From positions 54,998,720 through 55,062,719 of the forward strand of contig OZ010600.1 of assembly GCA_963932145.1 (NCBI GenBank): a DNA stretch of 64,000 nt, given 5' to 3'. Below the pieces are notes generated by a model. That model worked only from the letters and a program-made list of their open reading frames with translations. It was not told the origin of the DNA and did no database searches. The DNA comes from Acanthosepion lycidas (Eukaryota; Mollusca; Cephalopoda; Sepiida; Sepiidae). The position numbers were made by a program, and so were the translations under genes. Positions 20,502 through 29,689 of this stretch are shown here, piece by piece (position 1 is the first letter of the stretch; the number at the start of each line of letters is the position of its first letter).

Positions 20502-20800
20502 TGAATGAAAAGAATTCTATTTTGATCTAAAATTTATATGTACGCTTGTCGAGCATTAATCTCGCTAGAATTCTTTTCATTTTTCATTCAAAATACTCAA
20601 ATTTTAGGAATACGTTTTCACAGCGTCGCTCACGTGACGACAACGTGACCATGTTTAAATGGAACGCTGATCATATAAAACTTTCAGTTATCTGTTTGGA
20701 TAAGTCTTGTTCTTATGCCCATCGTCTTTGTCATGTTGAATTGATAATGTTAATTATATTTTATGAATATGTCCTGAAGATGGTTTATTAGACCGAAACG
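20502..20800 (+). repeat. Hammerhead-bearing dispersed repeat, interrupted copy
   Basis: 20546-20800 is nearly identical to 48546-48768, including CGTCGCTCACGTGACGACAA and TAAGTCTTGTTCTTATG. However, 20502-20562 is in the opposite orientation relative to 48485-48545. The copy ends inside the ribozyme at 20800, where the Tx1-like LINE begins. Confidence 0.8.
20766..20800 (+). ncRNA. Hammerhead ribozyme, truncated by LINE insertion
   Basis: Helix I strand AATATGTC (20766-20773), CTGAAGA (20774-20780), helix II and GAAA (20795-20798) are identical to the complete copy at 48733-48784. The sequence switches to LINE 5' end after 20800, so helix III, the cleavage site and the second helix I strand are missing. 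Confidence 0.7.
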
Positions 20801-23800
20801 GTTTTAGTTCACCCTCCTTATATAGGGCTATTAAATTAATGTACCCTATTGACGTCGGCGGTATTGTCTTGGGCGGTCGTATGACGACTGAATTGGGCAC
20901 TGGAAGTATGGGACAATCTGTCGGGGTCCTGCTCAACGCAGATTTCCGCCCCGTATGTGTATAAGGTTTTTGCACTTATTCTTTTTTCTTTTTGCAGGCC
21001 TAGACGATGGCAGTTAAGTTAGCTATACTGAATGTGAATGGCTTGAGGGATCGGGGTAAGGCTGCCCGCCTGCTCCGGGACCTGTTGTCCTTTGATGTGG
21101 ATGTCGCCGCGATCGAAGAGACCCACTTTGTTTGCAGTTCCGATGCGTGTGTGATGGAGGATGACTTTGTCGTTTATTCAGCATATGGGGACCGGTCTGC
21201 CAGAGGTGTTTCTTTGCTTGTCAGACGTACTCTCGATGCGAAGGTAGACCTTGTGCATACCGATGCAGAGGGCCGGTTGATCGTGGCCGATATTGCCGTG
21301 AAAAGTGGTTCGTTCCGGGTCGTTGCGGTTTATGCGCCCAATGACCAGGGGGAGCGGGTCTCGTTCTTTCGGCGGTTGGGGCCGTTCCTGGTGGATTCAA
21401 CGCGCCTAGTTTTAATGGGAGACTGGAATGCCATCCTGGACCCCAAGTTAGACAGGGGGCGGGGTGCTAGCGGGAGAGGGGGCGATCGCAGCTTGGTCGA
21501 TCTGATCGACGATTATGGTCTCGTTGATAGATACCGGGTCGATCATCCCGAGGGAAAAATGTGGACGTGGGCTCTTGATTGGCCTTTTGACAAGGTGGTT
21601 AGCTACCTTGACAGAATTTTAGTGAGAAGAGCCGACATAGAACTACTAGATTGCCCTACGTTCCACTGGGTAGGCTATTCGGATCACAAACTCGTTTGTG
21701 CCCGGGTGGCGTTAGACAATAGGCCTAGAATGGCTGGGTACTGGAAGTTCAATCTGTCTTTACTGGACAGGCGGGACTTCCAGGAGCAGCTAACTAGACT
21801 AGTGCAGCGGGAGCTAGTGGGGGCGGTTATCGGGAATAGGTGGTGGGAACGCCTTAAATGTAGGATTAGGTCCTTCACCACTGATTTCAGCAAACGGCTC
21901 GCTCTAGATAGAGCTGAAAAGGTGAAGACGCTTAAAGCTAGTTATTCCCGGGCGGTGGCTGGGGGGGGGGTCCCCTAGAGATAGCCTTAGCTAAGGAGGT
22001 CCTGGATCGATCGAATAGCGAGCGGTACATGGGTCAGGTAATTAGACATAAGTTAAGCAAGATGTCTTCCGAAGCCGTGAACTTGGGCGCAGATCTGCGC
22101 AGGGAAGAGGTCCGTCGAGGTGGCGATCGTTACATTCGTGATGTCAAATCCCCGGAGGGGCGCACTCTTCGGGCCACTGACGACATGTGCGGAGCGTTTC
22201 GGCGCCATTTCGAGAACCGGTTTACCAAGGAGCCTGGTCTCCGTGAGGAGGAGTTTCGTAGCTATTTGGCTGACTTTCCTCGGCTTTCGCCGACTGAAGC
22301 GGCTAGTTGCGAGGGAGAGATTACGGAGGGCGATGTCTACGCGGTTTTGAAGAAGGTCGGCAGAGGCAAGTCGCCCGGTCTGGATGGTTTGCCCTATGAA
22401 TTGTACTTGAGGCTGTCGCACATCTTTGTTCCAATTTTGACTGGAGTGTTCAACAACTGGTTTCGGTCGGGGTCCATCCCCAACCGGATCACCAGAGGTG
22501 TGATCACTCTGTTGAAAAAGGGTAAAGGTGGTGGGGGAACCTAGATGATTACAGGGCCATAACTCTGCTAAACACAGAGTTAAAGATTATGGCCAAGATC
22601 CTACAGGAGCGTTTGCAGTCAGTTGCCGAGTCTCTGTTGAGACCTGAGCAGTCTTGTTCTGTTAGGGGCCGAACAATTCAGAGCAACCTGCATCTGATCC
22701 GCACGATCATAGAGGGTGTAAAAGACGACGAAGAAGCCGCTCTGATCAATTTGGATCAGTCCAAGGCATTTGATAGGGTCGACCATCGCTACCTTGCAGC
22801 TGTCCTGCAGGCCGCTGGATTCGCACCCAACTTCTGCCGCTGGATTAGCCTCCTGTATCGCTCCCCCAGTGCGGTGGTACAGGTGAACGGAAGGCTGTCG
22901 GACGCGTTCGTGCTGTCTAGGTCGGTTCGTCAGGGTTGTCCGCTGTCGCCTCTCCTTTGGCGTTGGAGCCTCTCCTTCGCCGGCTGAAGGACGAGACCGG
23001 CAGTCCGGCCCTACGTGGAATTGCCGTTCCTGGAGGGTCTCGAGCCAGGGTTTCCGCGTACGCCGATGACGTATCTGCTTTCGTGTCGTCCCGCAACGAC
23101 ATTGAGGTGGTACAGAAGGCGCTTGATCGGTACGAGAAGGTGACAGGGGCCAAAATAAACCGCGACATGTCGTCCGGCTTGCGGTTAGGTGCCTGGAAGG
23201 GGGTCGCTCTTCCGGGCCGCTTCGGTTGGACAGACGGTCCTGTCCGCATTCTTAGAGTGTGGTTTGGGCCTGACCTCCAGCTGGAGAAGAATTGGTCTGA
23301 AGTACGAGCAAAGGTCGATTCCGCCGGTCAGACTTGGAATCGACGGAGGTTGTCCGTGAAGGGCAGGGCGGAGGTGTGTGCTACATGCATTTCCCCCTGA
23401 TTCTTTATCGATTGTCCGTACTTCCTCTCTGTAAAACTCACAAGAAGGCGCTCGAGCAATCGCTATCCTCCATTTTATGGAGGGGACGCGGGAATCGGGT
23501 CGACAGACGAGTCTGCACTAAACGTCCGTGTCATGGGGGGCTGGGAATGCCGCACCTGCTGAGTCACATCCGTGCCTCTAGGTTGGCTTTTCTACGCCGT
23601 GCATTGACTGGAGGAGATCCGATTCTGGAGGGGATTGTTAGGGACGCGTTCCCTGACCTTACCATCAGTCCCCCCATCTCGCGGGTTGAGCGCGGTCGTA
23701 AAACCCGGGATCAATCGGTTTTCCTTCGCGAGTGTCGGTCGGCCTTGAGGGCCGTTCCCCGGTCCAGTGACCTTTCTCGGCCTAGGAAGGTCTTCTATCG

Positions 23801-24951
23801 TGAATTAGTGGAGAGGCCCGCGAAGGATCTCCTACGAGATACGCTCGGCTTGTCGGAGGAGGAGTATTGCTCCTACTGGTCTTGGGCGCCAACGGCGGAC
23901 TACCTCAGTAACCCTGAGTTTTCGCTTAGCTGGCGATTGGCTCGGAATCGGCTGCCTCTCAACGACATTGATCGCGCATACGCGTGTGACAATGTGTCGC
24001 CCCCGTATTCCGGGATGAAACGGATGGTGTTTCTGACGCTGATGGCCACGGCTCGAATGGTGATTTGAACGACGCGAAAGGAGGAAGTCTTGCGAGGCAA
24101 TCGTCTTTCTCATTCGGATCTAATTCGATTCTTTGAGCATTAGCTCAAGATGAAGATTAGATAGGATAGAAAACGATTGCATTCGACAGTCTTTAGCGAA
24201 AGGTGGGTAAAAGAAGCGAGCTTTCTTCGTGTGAACGGGGCTAGCCTTGATTTTCTCTTCTAGGTCAACCTTTTGCACATCGGGGTGGATTCCTGTGGAA
24301 CCCTCCCCTTGGTTAGGTTAGACAAGCTTCAGTGTACCTAGTTAATGTGAGTAAGTGTTGTTCCTGGCCTGTATCCCGGCCGTTCTTTGGTTATGATCCA
24401 AGTCGAGATTCCCATCCTCCCCAGTTTGTTTTGACCCCCGCCACATTTTCATCTCGATTGGGTCAGTTTTATATTTTCGCATTCCAGCCTAATATTTTAT
24501 ACTTTTTCTCACTCCCTTAGCGAGAGCGTCTCTTGATTTTGTCCCCTGGACAGAATACAGCTGCCTCTCTGTTTTATGGGTTGGACGGTCCCTACTAACA
24601 TCAATTATGTTTAGTTTGTATTTGTGTTTATTTTAAGTTTATTATTGGGTTCATTTCCCTCTCCTCTCATTTTATCATTATTAGAATTGTATATATATAT
24701 ATCATCATTAGAATTTTTATGGTATGGGGCGCGATTTTGGTAGGTCTCCCTTGAGAGCACGTGGTATTATGGTGGTTGAAGGATTGTTTGGTAATGGACG
24801 AGTTCTTTTGATGAATGTGTAAAATGTAATGTACGAATGGGTCGCGAATCTGATTAGCTAGGTATAAGATAGTTAGTGTTGACCAGCCTCTACCCCTCCC
24901 CTTTATTGGCCTCGTGCCACAATTTGTACTTTTTGTACCAATAAATATCAG
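20801..24951 (+). mobile_element. Tx1-like (L1 superfamily) LINE, nearly full length
   Basis: About 4.15 kb of GC-richer DNA, visibly unlike its AT-rich surroundings. It has a 206-bp leader, one endonuclease-reverse transcriptase coding region (21007-24068) and about 0.9 kb of 3' UTR ending near an AATAAA (about 24941). The leader ends in a pyrimidine tract, TTTTTTCTTTTTGCAG, just before the ATG, resembling a 3' splice site. No ORF1 is present. Flanks: the 5' side is a hammerhead repeat cut at 20800. The 3' side resumes with sequence equal to 20704-20757, implying an unusually long target duplication or insertion between two repeat copies. Confidence 0.85.
21007..24068 (+). pseudogene. LINE endonuclease-reverse transcriptase with four frameshifts
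   Basis: The product would nick target DNA and reverse-transcribe the element RNA. An APE-type endonuclease occupies roughly the first 230 residues (LNVNGLRD, EETHF, LMGDWNAILD, YSDHKLV). Reverse transcriptase follows with GKSPGLDGLPYE, DDYRAITLLNTELK, LDQSKAFDRVDH, RQGCPLSPLL and the catalytic YADD (about 23055). The thumb-region block VWFGPDLQLEKNW with LSVKGRAEVC is typical of Tx1-clade LINEs. The frame changes at a G10 run (21961-21970), a G5 run (22533-22537), TTT (22956-22958) and CCCCC (23393-23397). All are single-base homopolymer changes, so they may be sequencing errors or true decay. The last 20 residues to 24068 may also be out of frame. Confidence 0.85.
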
Positions 24952-25005
24952 TCTTGTTCTTATGTCCATCGTCTTTGTCATGTTGAATTGATAATGTTAA
25001 TTGAT
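24952..25005 (+). repeat. Partial copy of hammerhead repeat after the LINE
   Basis: GTCTTGTTCTTATGTCCATC and GTCTTTGTCATGTTGAATTG repeat 20704-20757. The copy then diverges after a small internal duplication of AATTGATAATGTT and runs into a transposase relic. Confidence 0.8.
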
Positions 25006-25356
25006 AATGTTCAGCAAGATGGCGCATCACCGCATTGGCATCTCGAGGTTAGAGCTTATTTGAATGAAAACATGCCTCAGCGATGGATTGAGAGGAGAGG
25101 TGCTAAAGACCTTACTCTCTGTGCTTGGCCTGCCAGGTCCTCGGACCTCACTGTGCGTGACTTTTTCTTGTGGGGGTATGTTAAAGACCAAGTTTATGTT
25201 CCAGCACTTCCAGCAAGTATCGGTGACTTGAAAGATCGAATAACAGCTGCAATCAACACGGTGGACCGTGACATGCTGAGGCGCGTTTGGGAGGAATTCT
25301 CATATCGGCCTGATGTTGTCTGCGCTGCCAGTGGTGGCCACATTGAGCACTTATAA
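25006..25356 (+). pseudogene. Transposase C-terminal half (DDE, Tc1/mariner superfamily)
   Basis: An open frame of about 115 residues. QQDGASPHWHLEVRAYLNE carries the second catalytic Asp. WPARSSDLTVRDFFLWGYVK carries the third Asp, followed by the typical C-terminal block LKDRITAAINTVDRDMLRRV and GGHIEHL before the stop. This matches transposases of the IS630/Tc1/mariner superfamily that are common in arthropods and molluscs. The N-terminal DNA-binding domains and first Asp are missing because the element is 5'-truncated within the preceding repeat. The frame is intact over this stretch, so the insertion is not very old. A relative is at 31911-32100. Confidence 0.8.
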
Positions 25357-25490
25357 AACATGAAATGAAACTTGAATGTATATACAACACATGTGTTCAT
25401 GCTAGAGGTTTGTAATTTTTTAGTTATTGACACATCACGTGATGATTTTGGCGTATTCTTTTTGAACCACCCTGTATAATCAACGGAACA
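25006..25490 (+). mobile_element. Mariner-superfamily transposon, 3' part
   Basis: The C-terminal half of the transposase (25006-25356) plus about 130 bp of 3' non-coding sequence. It ends at GAACCACCCTGTATAA (about 25464-25480), the complement of the widespread AGGGTGGTTCAAAA-type terminal repeat. The 5' half is absent. Confidence 0.75.
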
Positions 25491-25613
25491 CCGGAATTCC
25501 CATGATTCTTAGCATCCTGTAATAATGGGACGGAACTTTGTATTTTAATTTTAATTTGTATTTAAATTGAGGGTTCAGTTTTAAAACATGGGAATTTCGG
25601 TGTTCCGATGATT
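25478..25613. repeat. Inverted repeat, 27-bp arms
   Basis: 25478-25504 (CGGAACACCGGAATTCCCATG) and 25587-25613 are reverse complements with about two mismatches across an 82-bp spacer. It starts exactly at the transposon end. It may be a small MITE. Confidence 0.6.
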
Positions 25614-26044
25614 ATATATTTAAAAAAAAAACATTATATTATGCTCTAGTGTTGTATCGAGCACTGTTTTTTTTTTAAATATAAATAAATGCAAGGAACT
25701 CTCGAAGTTCGAAATGGTAAGAATTATAAATCTCATTGTTCTTTACTATATATGTGTGTGTGTGTGTGTGTGTGAATGTCTTATAATGACATTTGATTCA
25801 GCCTCAAATATATGGGCAACGCCAATCTGGTATTTTAGACCTGCTAGAGTCTTACATTCTCTTGCACAAATTGTGGCAACGTGTTGCGTATTTTGCAGTA
25901 ATTGTTACATTAATGTTTTTATTCTGATTGATTCGTTTTATTCTGTTTATCAACCATTTCCAGGTGTTATATCGCCAAAAAATATTTTTAAATCGAAATG
26001 GTTTAGTGATGCAAATCTTACTAATTAACCCATAGCAGGGGAAG
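25614..26044. other. No gene; microsatellite and repeat motif
   Basis: Contains the recurrent TATCGAGCACTGTTTTTT motif (about 25655) and a (GT)n run at 25752-25773. A 104-codon plus frame at 25714-26028 has no recognisable features. Confidence 0.45.
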
Positions 26045-26200
26045 GAGAGGTGGATTCACCCCTTTCCTAAAGGTATTAGCGCGTAAGTGAATATAACGAA
26101 CCCATCTGGGGACTAGAACTCGGCACTCCGATTAACAATTCCGATCCATTATCCATTACACCACCCGCACACCCAAATTTACAGCACGTGGTATTCCCAC
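26045..26200 (-). mobile_element. tRNA-derived SINE
   Basis: On the minus strand GGTGGTGTAATGG (A-box, complement near 26154-26166) is followed by a B-box-like GAGTTCTAGTCCC (complement 26109-26121). The same head is found at 55803-55880, also minus. Confidence 0.7.
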
Positions 26201-26277
26201 GCTATCAGTTAGGTAGCTACTGATCAGGCTAGACGTTTCTTATCTTCGGTGATCGTCCGGGAACCGATGTTTCAATG

Positions 26278-26533
26278 TGATGTGAGTGTGTGGAAGATTC
26301 CACATTTGCCAGTTACACCCCATTGGAAAATGCACTCTTCCCCTGTGGTAATCACCACCACATTACATACACACAGTACATAGACAAGCATTCATTGGTT
26401 AATCTACTCAAAACTAGCTCGCTGATTGGTCAGTTTCGACCAATCAAACCGCCTGCACGCGACAAATCTGTTTTCCCGCGTTTTCGATCTGAGCCGGTCA
26501 TGTGATACATGATCATATATAAACAAAACACGT

Positions 26534-26595
<62 letters not shown>

Positions 26596-27070
26596 GTTTT
26601 TCATTCATCTTTCTCCTTGCTGCCAAGATGTAACTTTCAAGAACTCCCGTCTTGACCATGCAAGTCAGACGTTAAAGACCATTACCATTTCACGCAAGTA
26701 CGAACTCTAAAATCTCTCTTACCTGAACTCTTACCTGAACTCTTACCAACTTTATCCAATACACAATTCCTTACATGCTAAAGGAACTTTATTCTTCTAA
26801 ACTACAGTTTAATAATTACTTCATCTTTATGAGCTCAAGTACAAATATTTCCAAATCTAAGAGACATAACTCTATTACACCTTCAGCTTATTTGCTTGTA
26901 CACCAAACACTAATAAATTCAATTGTTATGTTTTTGAATCAATACATTCTGTTTTGTATTTTATACTATGTGCTATTTTACGTCAAATATAAATTGCATT
27001 GCGTCCACGCATTGTCCTTAATCCCGCTTTTCCTAGCCAAAGTTAAATATATGTAGTACACACCCTTACA
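26278..27070 (+). mobile_element. Probable LTR of a Gypsy-like retrotransposon
   Basis: A 793-bp segment starts TGATGTGAG and ends CCTTACA, bounded by CAATG on both sides (26273-26277 and 27071-27075). That matches a 5-bp target duplication with TG-CA ends. It contains a CATATATAAAC TATA-like box at about 26513 and a (TC)n run (26538-26592) just downstream. The sequence after 27070 (TGGTGACAACCCGC, repeated as TTGGTAACCCTGTCGC) also looks like a primer-binding region. A 5' LTR with a lost interior is therefore the alternative to a solo LTR. Confidence 0.5.
26512..26524 (+). promoter_or_regulatory. TATA-like box in LTR
   Basis: ATCATATATAAAC lies about 25 bp upstream of a CT-rich tract, as expected for an LTR U3/R boundary. 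Function is inferred from position only. Confidence 0.35.
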
Positions 27071-27135
27071 CAATGGTGACAACCCGCTACAATATTGGTA
27101 ACCCTGTCGCTACAGGTGTAAGACTATTATTTCAG

Positions 27136-27667
27136 TTAACTTTCATATGACGTTTTAGTCCACCAAGTGGGTCACATTCTTTTTTACACTTTCTGCAAGA
27201 AATGCTGTGCAACATGTAGTGAATTACTTTTCTTTGTGTGTAGCGTCTTTAGGCCAGTTTAGACAGACGCGAACACATTCATTACACGCTAGATCAAATT
27301 CTGTGACAACATTCTCGAGGAAATTAACAGCAAAACCCTTAAGATTTTCATGCTTCAAAACGATTCTGTTGAAAGTCTCTTTCACCATTGTGCAGTGCTT
27401 TCCTACAAGAAGAACGATCTAAAACTGCACACTTAAATGGTGATCTCCGCTTCTTACTCAGATGAGAACTGACCTTTCACACCTTCCATCATTTGTGATA
27501 GGTTCAGGATTCTTTTCGAGTCCATAGCCCCAAAGATGATCCTTGAGACCAGCATTCGATTTCATCGTTACCAGACATATATGACAGAAAAACTCTGCAT
27601 GCTTGATTGGGTTGATTGGATCTGCAGGCCTTGCAACTCTCCTGTCAACTACTATGTGCCTTCTCAA
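27136..27667 (-). pseudogene. Zinc-finger protein relic with three C2H2-like motifs
   Basis: Minus-strand translation shows three motifs with identical spacing C-x2-C-x12-H: CHICLVTMKSNAGLKDH (in the open frame 27667-27458), CNECVRVCLNWPKDATH, and CRKCKKECDPLGGLKRH (27136-27197). Stops and at least one frameshift separate them, so the gene is dead. The regular spacing argues against chance. Closely spaced degenerate fingers of this kind occur at the C-terminus of some non-LTR retrotransposon proteins and in host regulators. I cannot tell which. No polymerase or nuclease motif is visible nearby. Confidence 0.5.
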
Positions 27668-27997
27668 TCCAGATGTCGATATGCAACCTTGTTATGAACA
27701 AGTGTATTATTGGCAAGGCTATATATATATATGTATATATATATATACCTTTTTGAATTTGTAGGTCTGATGAATTGGATCGTATTTAGGATTCCAATGG
27801 AATAAATTATGACCTTGGAATATTAGTGCTTAAGCCTTTTTATTATATCCTTACTCTGTCCTGGACATTGAGTTCTACCTGGATTCTATCCTCTTGGAAT
27901 TTATTTTATTCAAAAAATATATATGTATGTGTATGCATCTATGTATATATATTTATATATTTTGCATATGTATGTGTATATTTTCCACTAATATCAG

Positions 27998-28050
<53 letters not shown>
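27668..28050. repeat. AT microsatellites in AT-rich DNA
   Basis: Short (AT)n at 27720-27746, TATG-rich sequence at 27918-27980 and a long (TA)n tract at 28001-28050 that abuts the hammerhead palindrome. Confidence 0.85.
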
Positions 28051-28053
<3 letters not shown>

Positions 28054-28111
28054 TGTGATCCTGGGTTTCACGCTTTTGCGATCGTCAGACAAAAGCGTGA
28101 AACCCAGAGTC
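28051..28111 (-). ncRNA. Hammerhead-like palindrome
   Basis: The plus strand holds inverted copies of CTGGGTTTCACGCTTTTG around a short centre. Reading minus, CTGACGA (28088-28082) is followed by TCGC-AAAA-GCGT and GAAA (28069-28066). Next comes ACC, loop CAG, GAT and then C, giving U16.1 and H17. One C-A mismatch weakens helix III and helix I is poor, so activity is doubtful. The right arm carries a second GAAACCCAG without its CTGANGA box. Confidence 0.5.
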
Positions 28112-28279
28112 ACAAGCTCACATCAATCCAGCCAAATATGTTAGCTCCATCTCTGATATTGAGCGCTTTCTAATAAGTACCTCGCATATAATATATAAAT
28201 AATAATATATATAATATATATATATATTTATGATTATATTTATATACACACACACTTTTCACACACACACACACACACT

Positions 28280-28350
<71 letters not shown>
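28112..28350. repeat. (CA)n-(TA)n microsatellites
   Basis: ATAATATATA-rich DNA to about 28240, (CA)n at 28246-28302 and (TA)n at 28303-28350. A TATTGAGCGCTTT motif at about 28155 is shared with 59148. Confidence 0.9.
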
Positions 28351-28354
<4 letters not shown>

Positions 28355-28371
28355 GGAACATAGAAGTCAAC

Positions 28372-28424
28372 ATTTAGAGGCGACAGTCTGTTTCATGCTA
28401 GACGCAATCGTCAGGCCACGAAAA
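28372..28424 (-). ncRNA. Hammerhead ribozyme-like motif
   Basis: Minus strand: GGC just before CTGACGA (28414-28408), helix II with TTGC...GCA, and GAAA (28394-28391). Helix III is ACA-loop GAC-TGT with A15.1-U16.1, H17 = C, then GCC that can pair with GGC. It matches one arm of the palindrome at 58986-59130 with few differences and directly follows an (AT)n tract. Helix I is only three to four pairs. Confidence 0.6.
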
Positions 28425-28429
28425 CTGAA

Positions 28430-28659
28430 CAAGAAGGGAAATTAAGAAAGCAGAAAAGAAGGCGAAAGATAAAGAAAAAAACAAAGAAAAAAAACTGAAA
28501 AAAGAAAGAAAATCAGAAAAAACGAAAAAAAAAAAGAAAGTAAAAAGCAAACAAAAAGAAAAAAAGAAAAAGAAGACTTACAGAAAAAAATTTAAAAAAG
28601 GAAATTAAGGAAAAAAAAGAAATTAAAAAGGAAAAGCAAAAAGAAAAGAAAAACTGAAA

Positions 28660-28698
<39 letters not shown>

Positions 28699-28717
28699 GT
28701 ATGGAAAGAGAGACTGA

Positions 28718-28753
<36 letters not shown>

Positions 28754-28785
28754 AACGTATGGAAAGAAAGAAAGAAAGGTATGGA

Positions 28786-28824
<39 letters not shown>

Positions 28825-28895
28825 GTATGGAAAGTGAGAAAGAAAGAAATAAAGAAAGAAAGAAAGAAAGAAATAAAGAAAGAAAGAAAAATTAT
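28430..28895. repeat. (GAAA)n-rich purine tract
   Basis: Degenerate A/G-rich sequence passing into (GAAA)n with GGTATGGAAAGA interruptions repeated about four times. Frames are low-complexity. Confidence 0.9.
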
Positions 28896-29689
28896 ACAAT
28901 GACTGCAGTTGCTAGACAGATAAAGAGAGAAAGAGAATGGACATAATAAAGAAGAAAGAAAGAAACCTTTCTATTTCCATTCAACACATTTCGATTAACG
29001 ATGTTTGTCCGCCAAGACGCCGATGAAGGCGTCAATTGTATAAAGTTAACTCAAATTAACAAATTTCGAATGCAGAACAAAAGAAAAAAGACAGAAAAAA
29101 AAACAGTCTACTTTGAAGTGTGCGAATCAGATTGTCTTCTGTTGAGTTTCTTGCCTATAGTTTCATTAACTCTTTCCAGACTGAATTTATGCTATGTGCT
29201 CCCAAATTATTGATTCCTGTTTGATTACGCTGACCGATGACGTCAAAAATGGATATTGCGAGCTATGACTGTAGAGGCTGAATATTCCCGCTATAAAACC
29301 ATATTTTCTTTTGCCTTGTGACAAATGGGAGCTAAGTGACAATATGGTAAAACGACGTCTGACATGAACGTGAATATGTGAAACGTGTGTCATTGTCCTT
29401 CCTTCATATGTAAAAATTGCAAGCTTTGATACTTTCGCAACATTTACGGTGACCTCTCAGTGGATGTGAGTACAGTTAGGCGTTAGGCAATTCGTTTCAG
29501 TAATGGCAATAACGTAACTTGTCAATATTTCAATCAGATTGGCATCTGTGCACATATCGACAAATATAGACTGCAAATGCAAGAAAGACAGGATGCATGA
29601 TTGTTAGCAAAAGGAACAGACTAACATTTCTAATAGCAAAACGGAAATGCCAAAATCAAAACACACGTACGACAAGTTAGAAAGACTGA
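28896..29689. other. No gene recognised
   Basis: No family match on either strand. A 6-bp hairpin (GACGCC, GGCGTC) at about 29015-29032 is the only visible structure. Confidence 0.45.

Noticed and set aside
20979-21006. 3' splice site upstream of the LINE ATG as evidence for a host exon
   Set aside because: The downstream protein is plainly LINE endonuclease; the pyrimidine tract and CAG are more simply part of the LINE leader.
22053-22421. Minus-strand frames of 60-122 codons within the Tx1-like LINE
   Set aside because: Shadows of the GC-rich plus-strand coding region; no motif on the minus strand.
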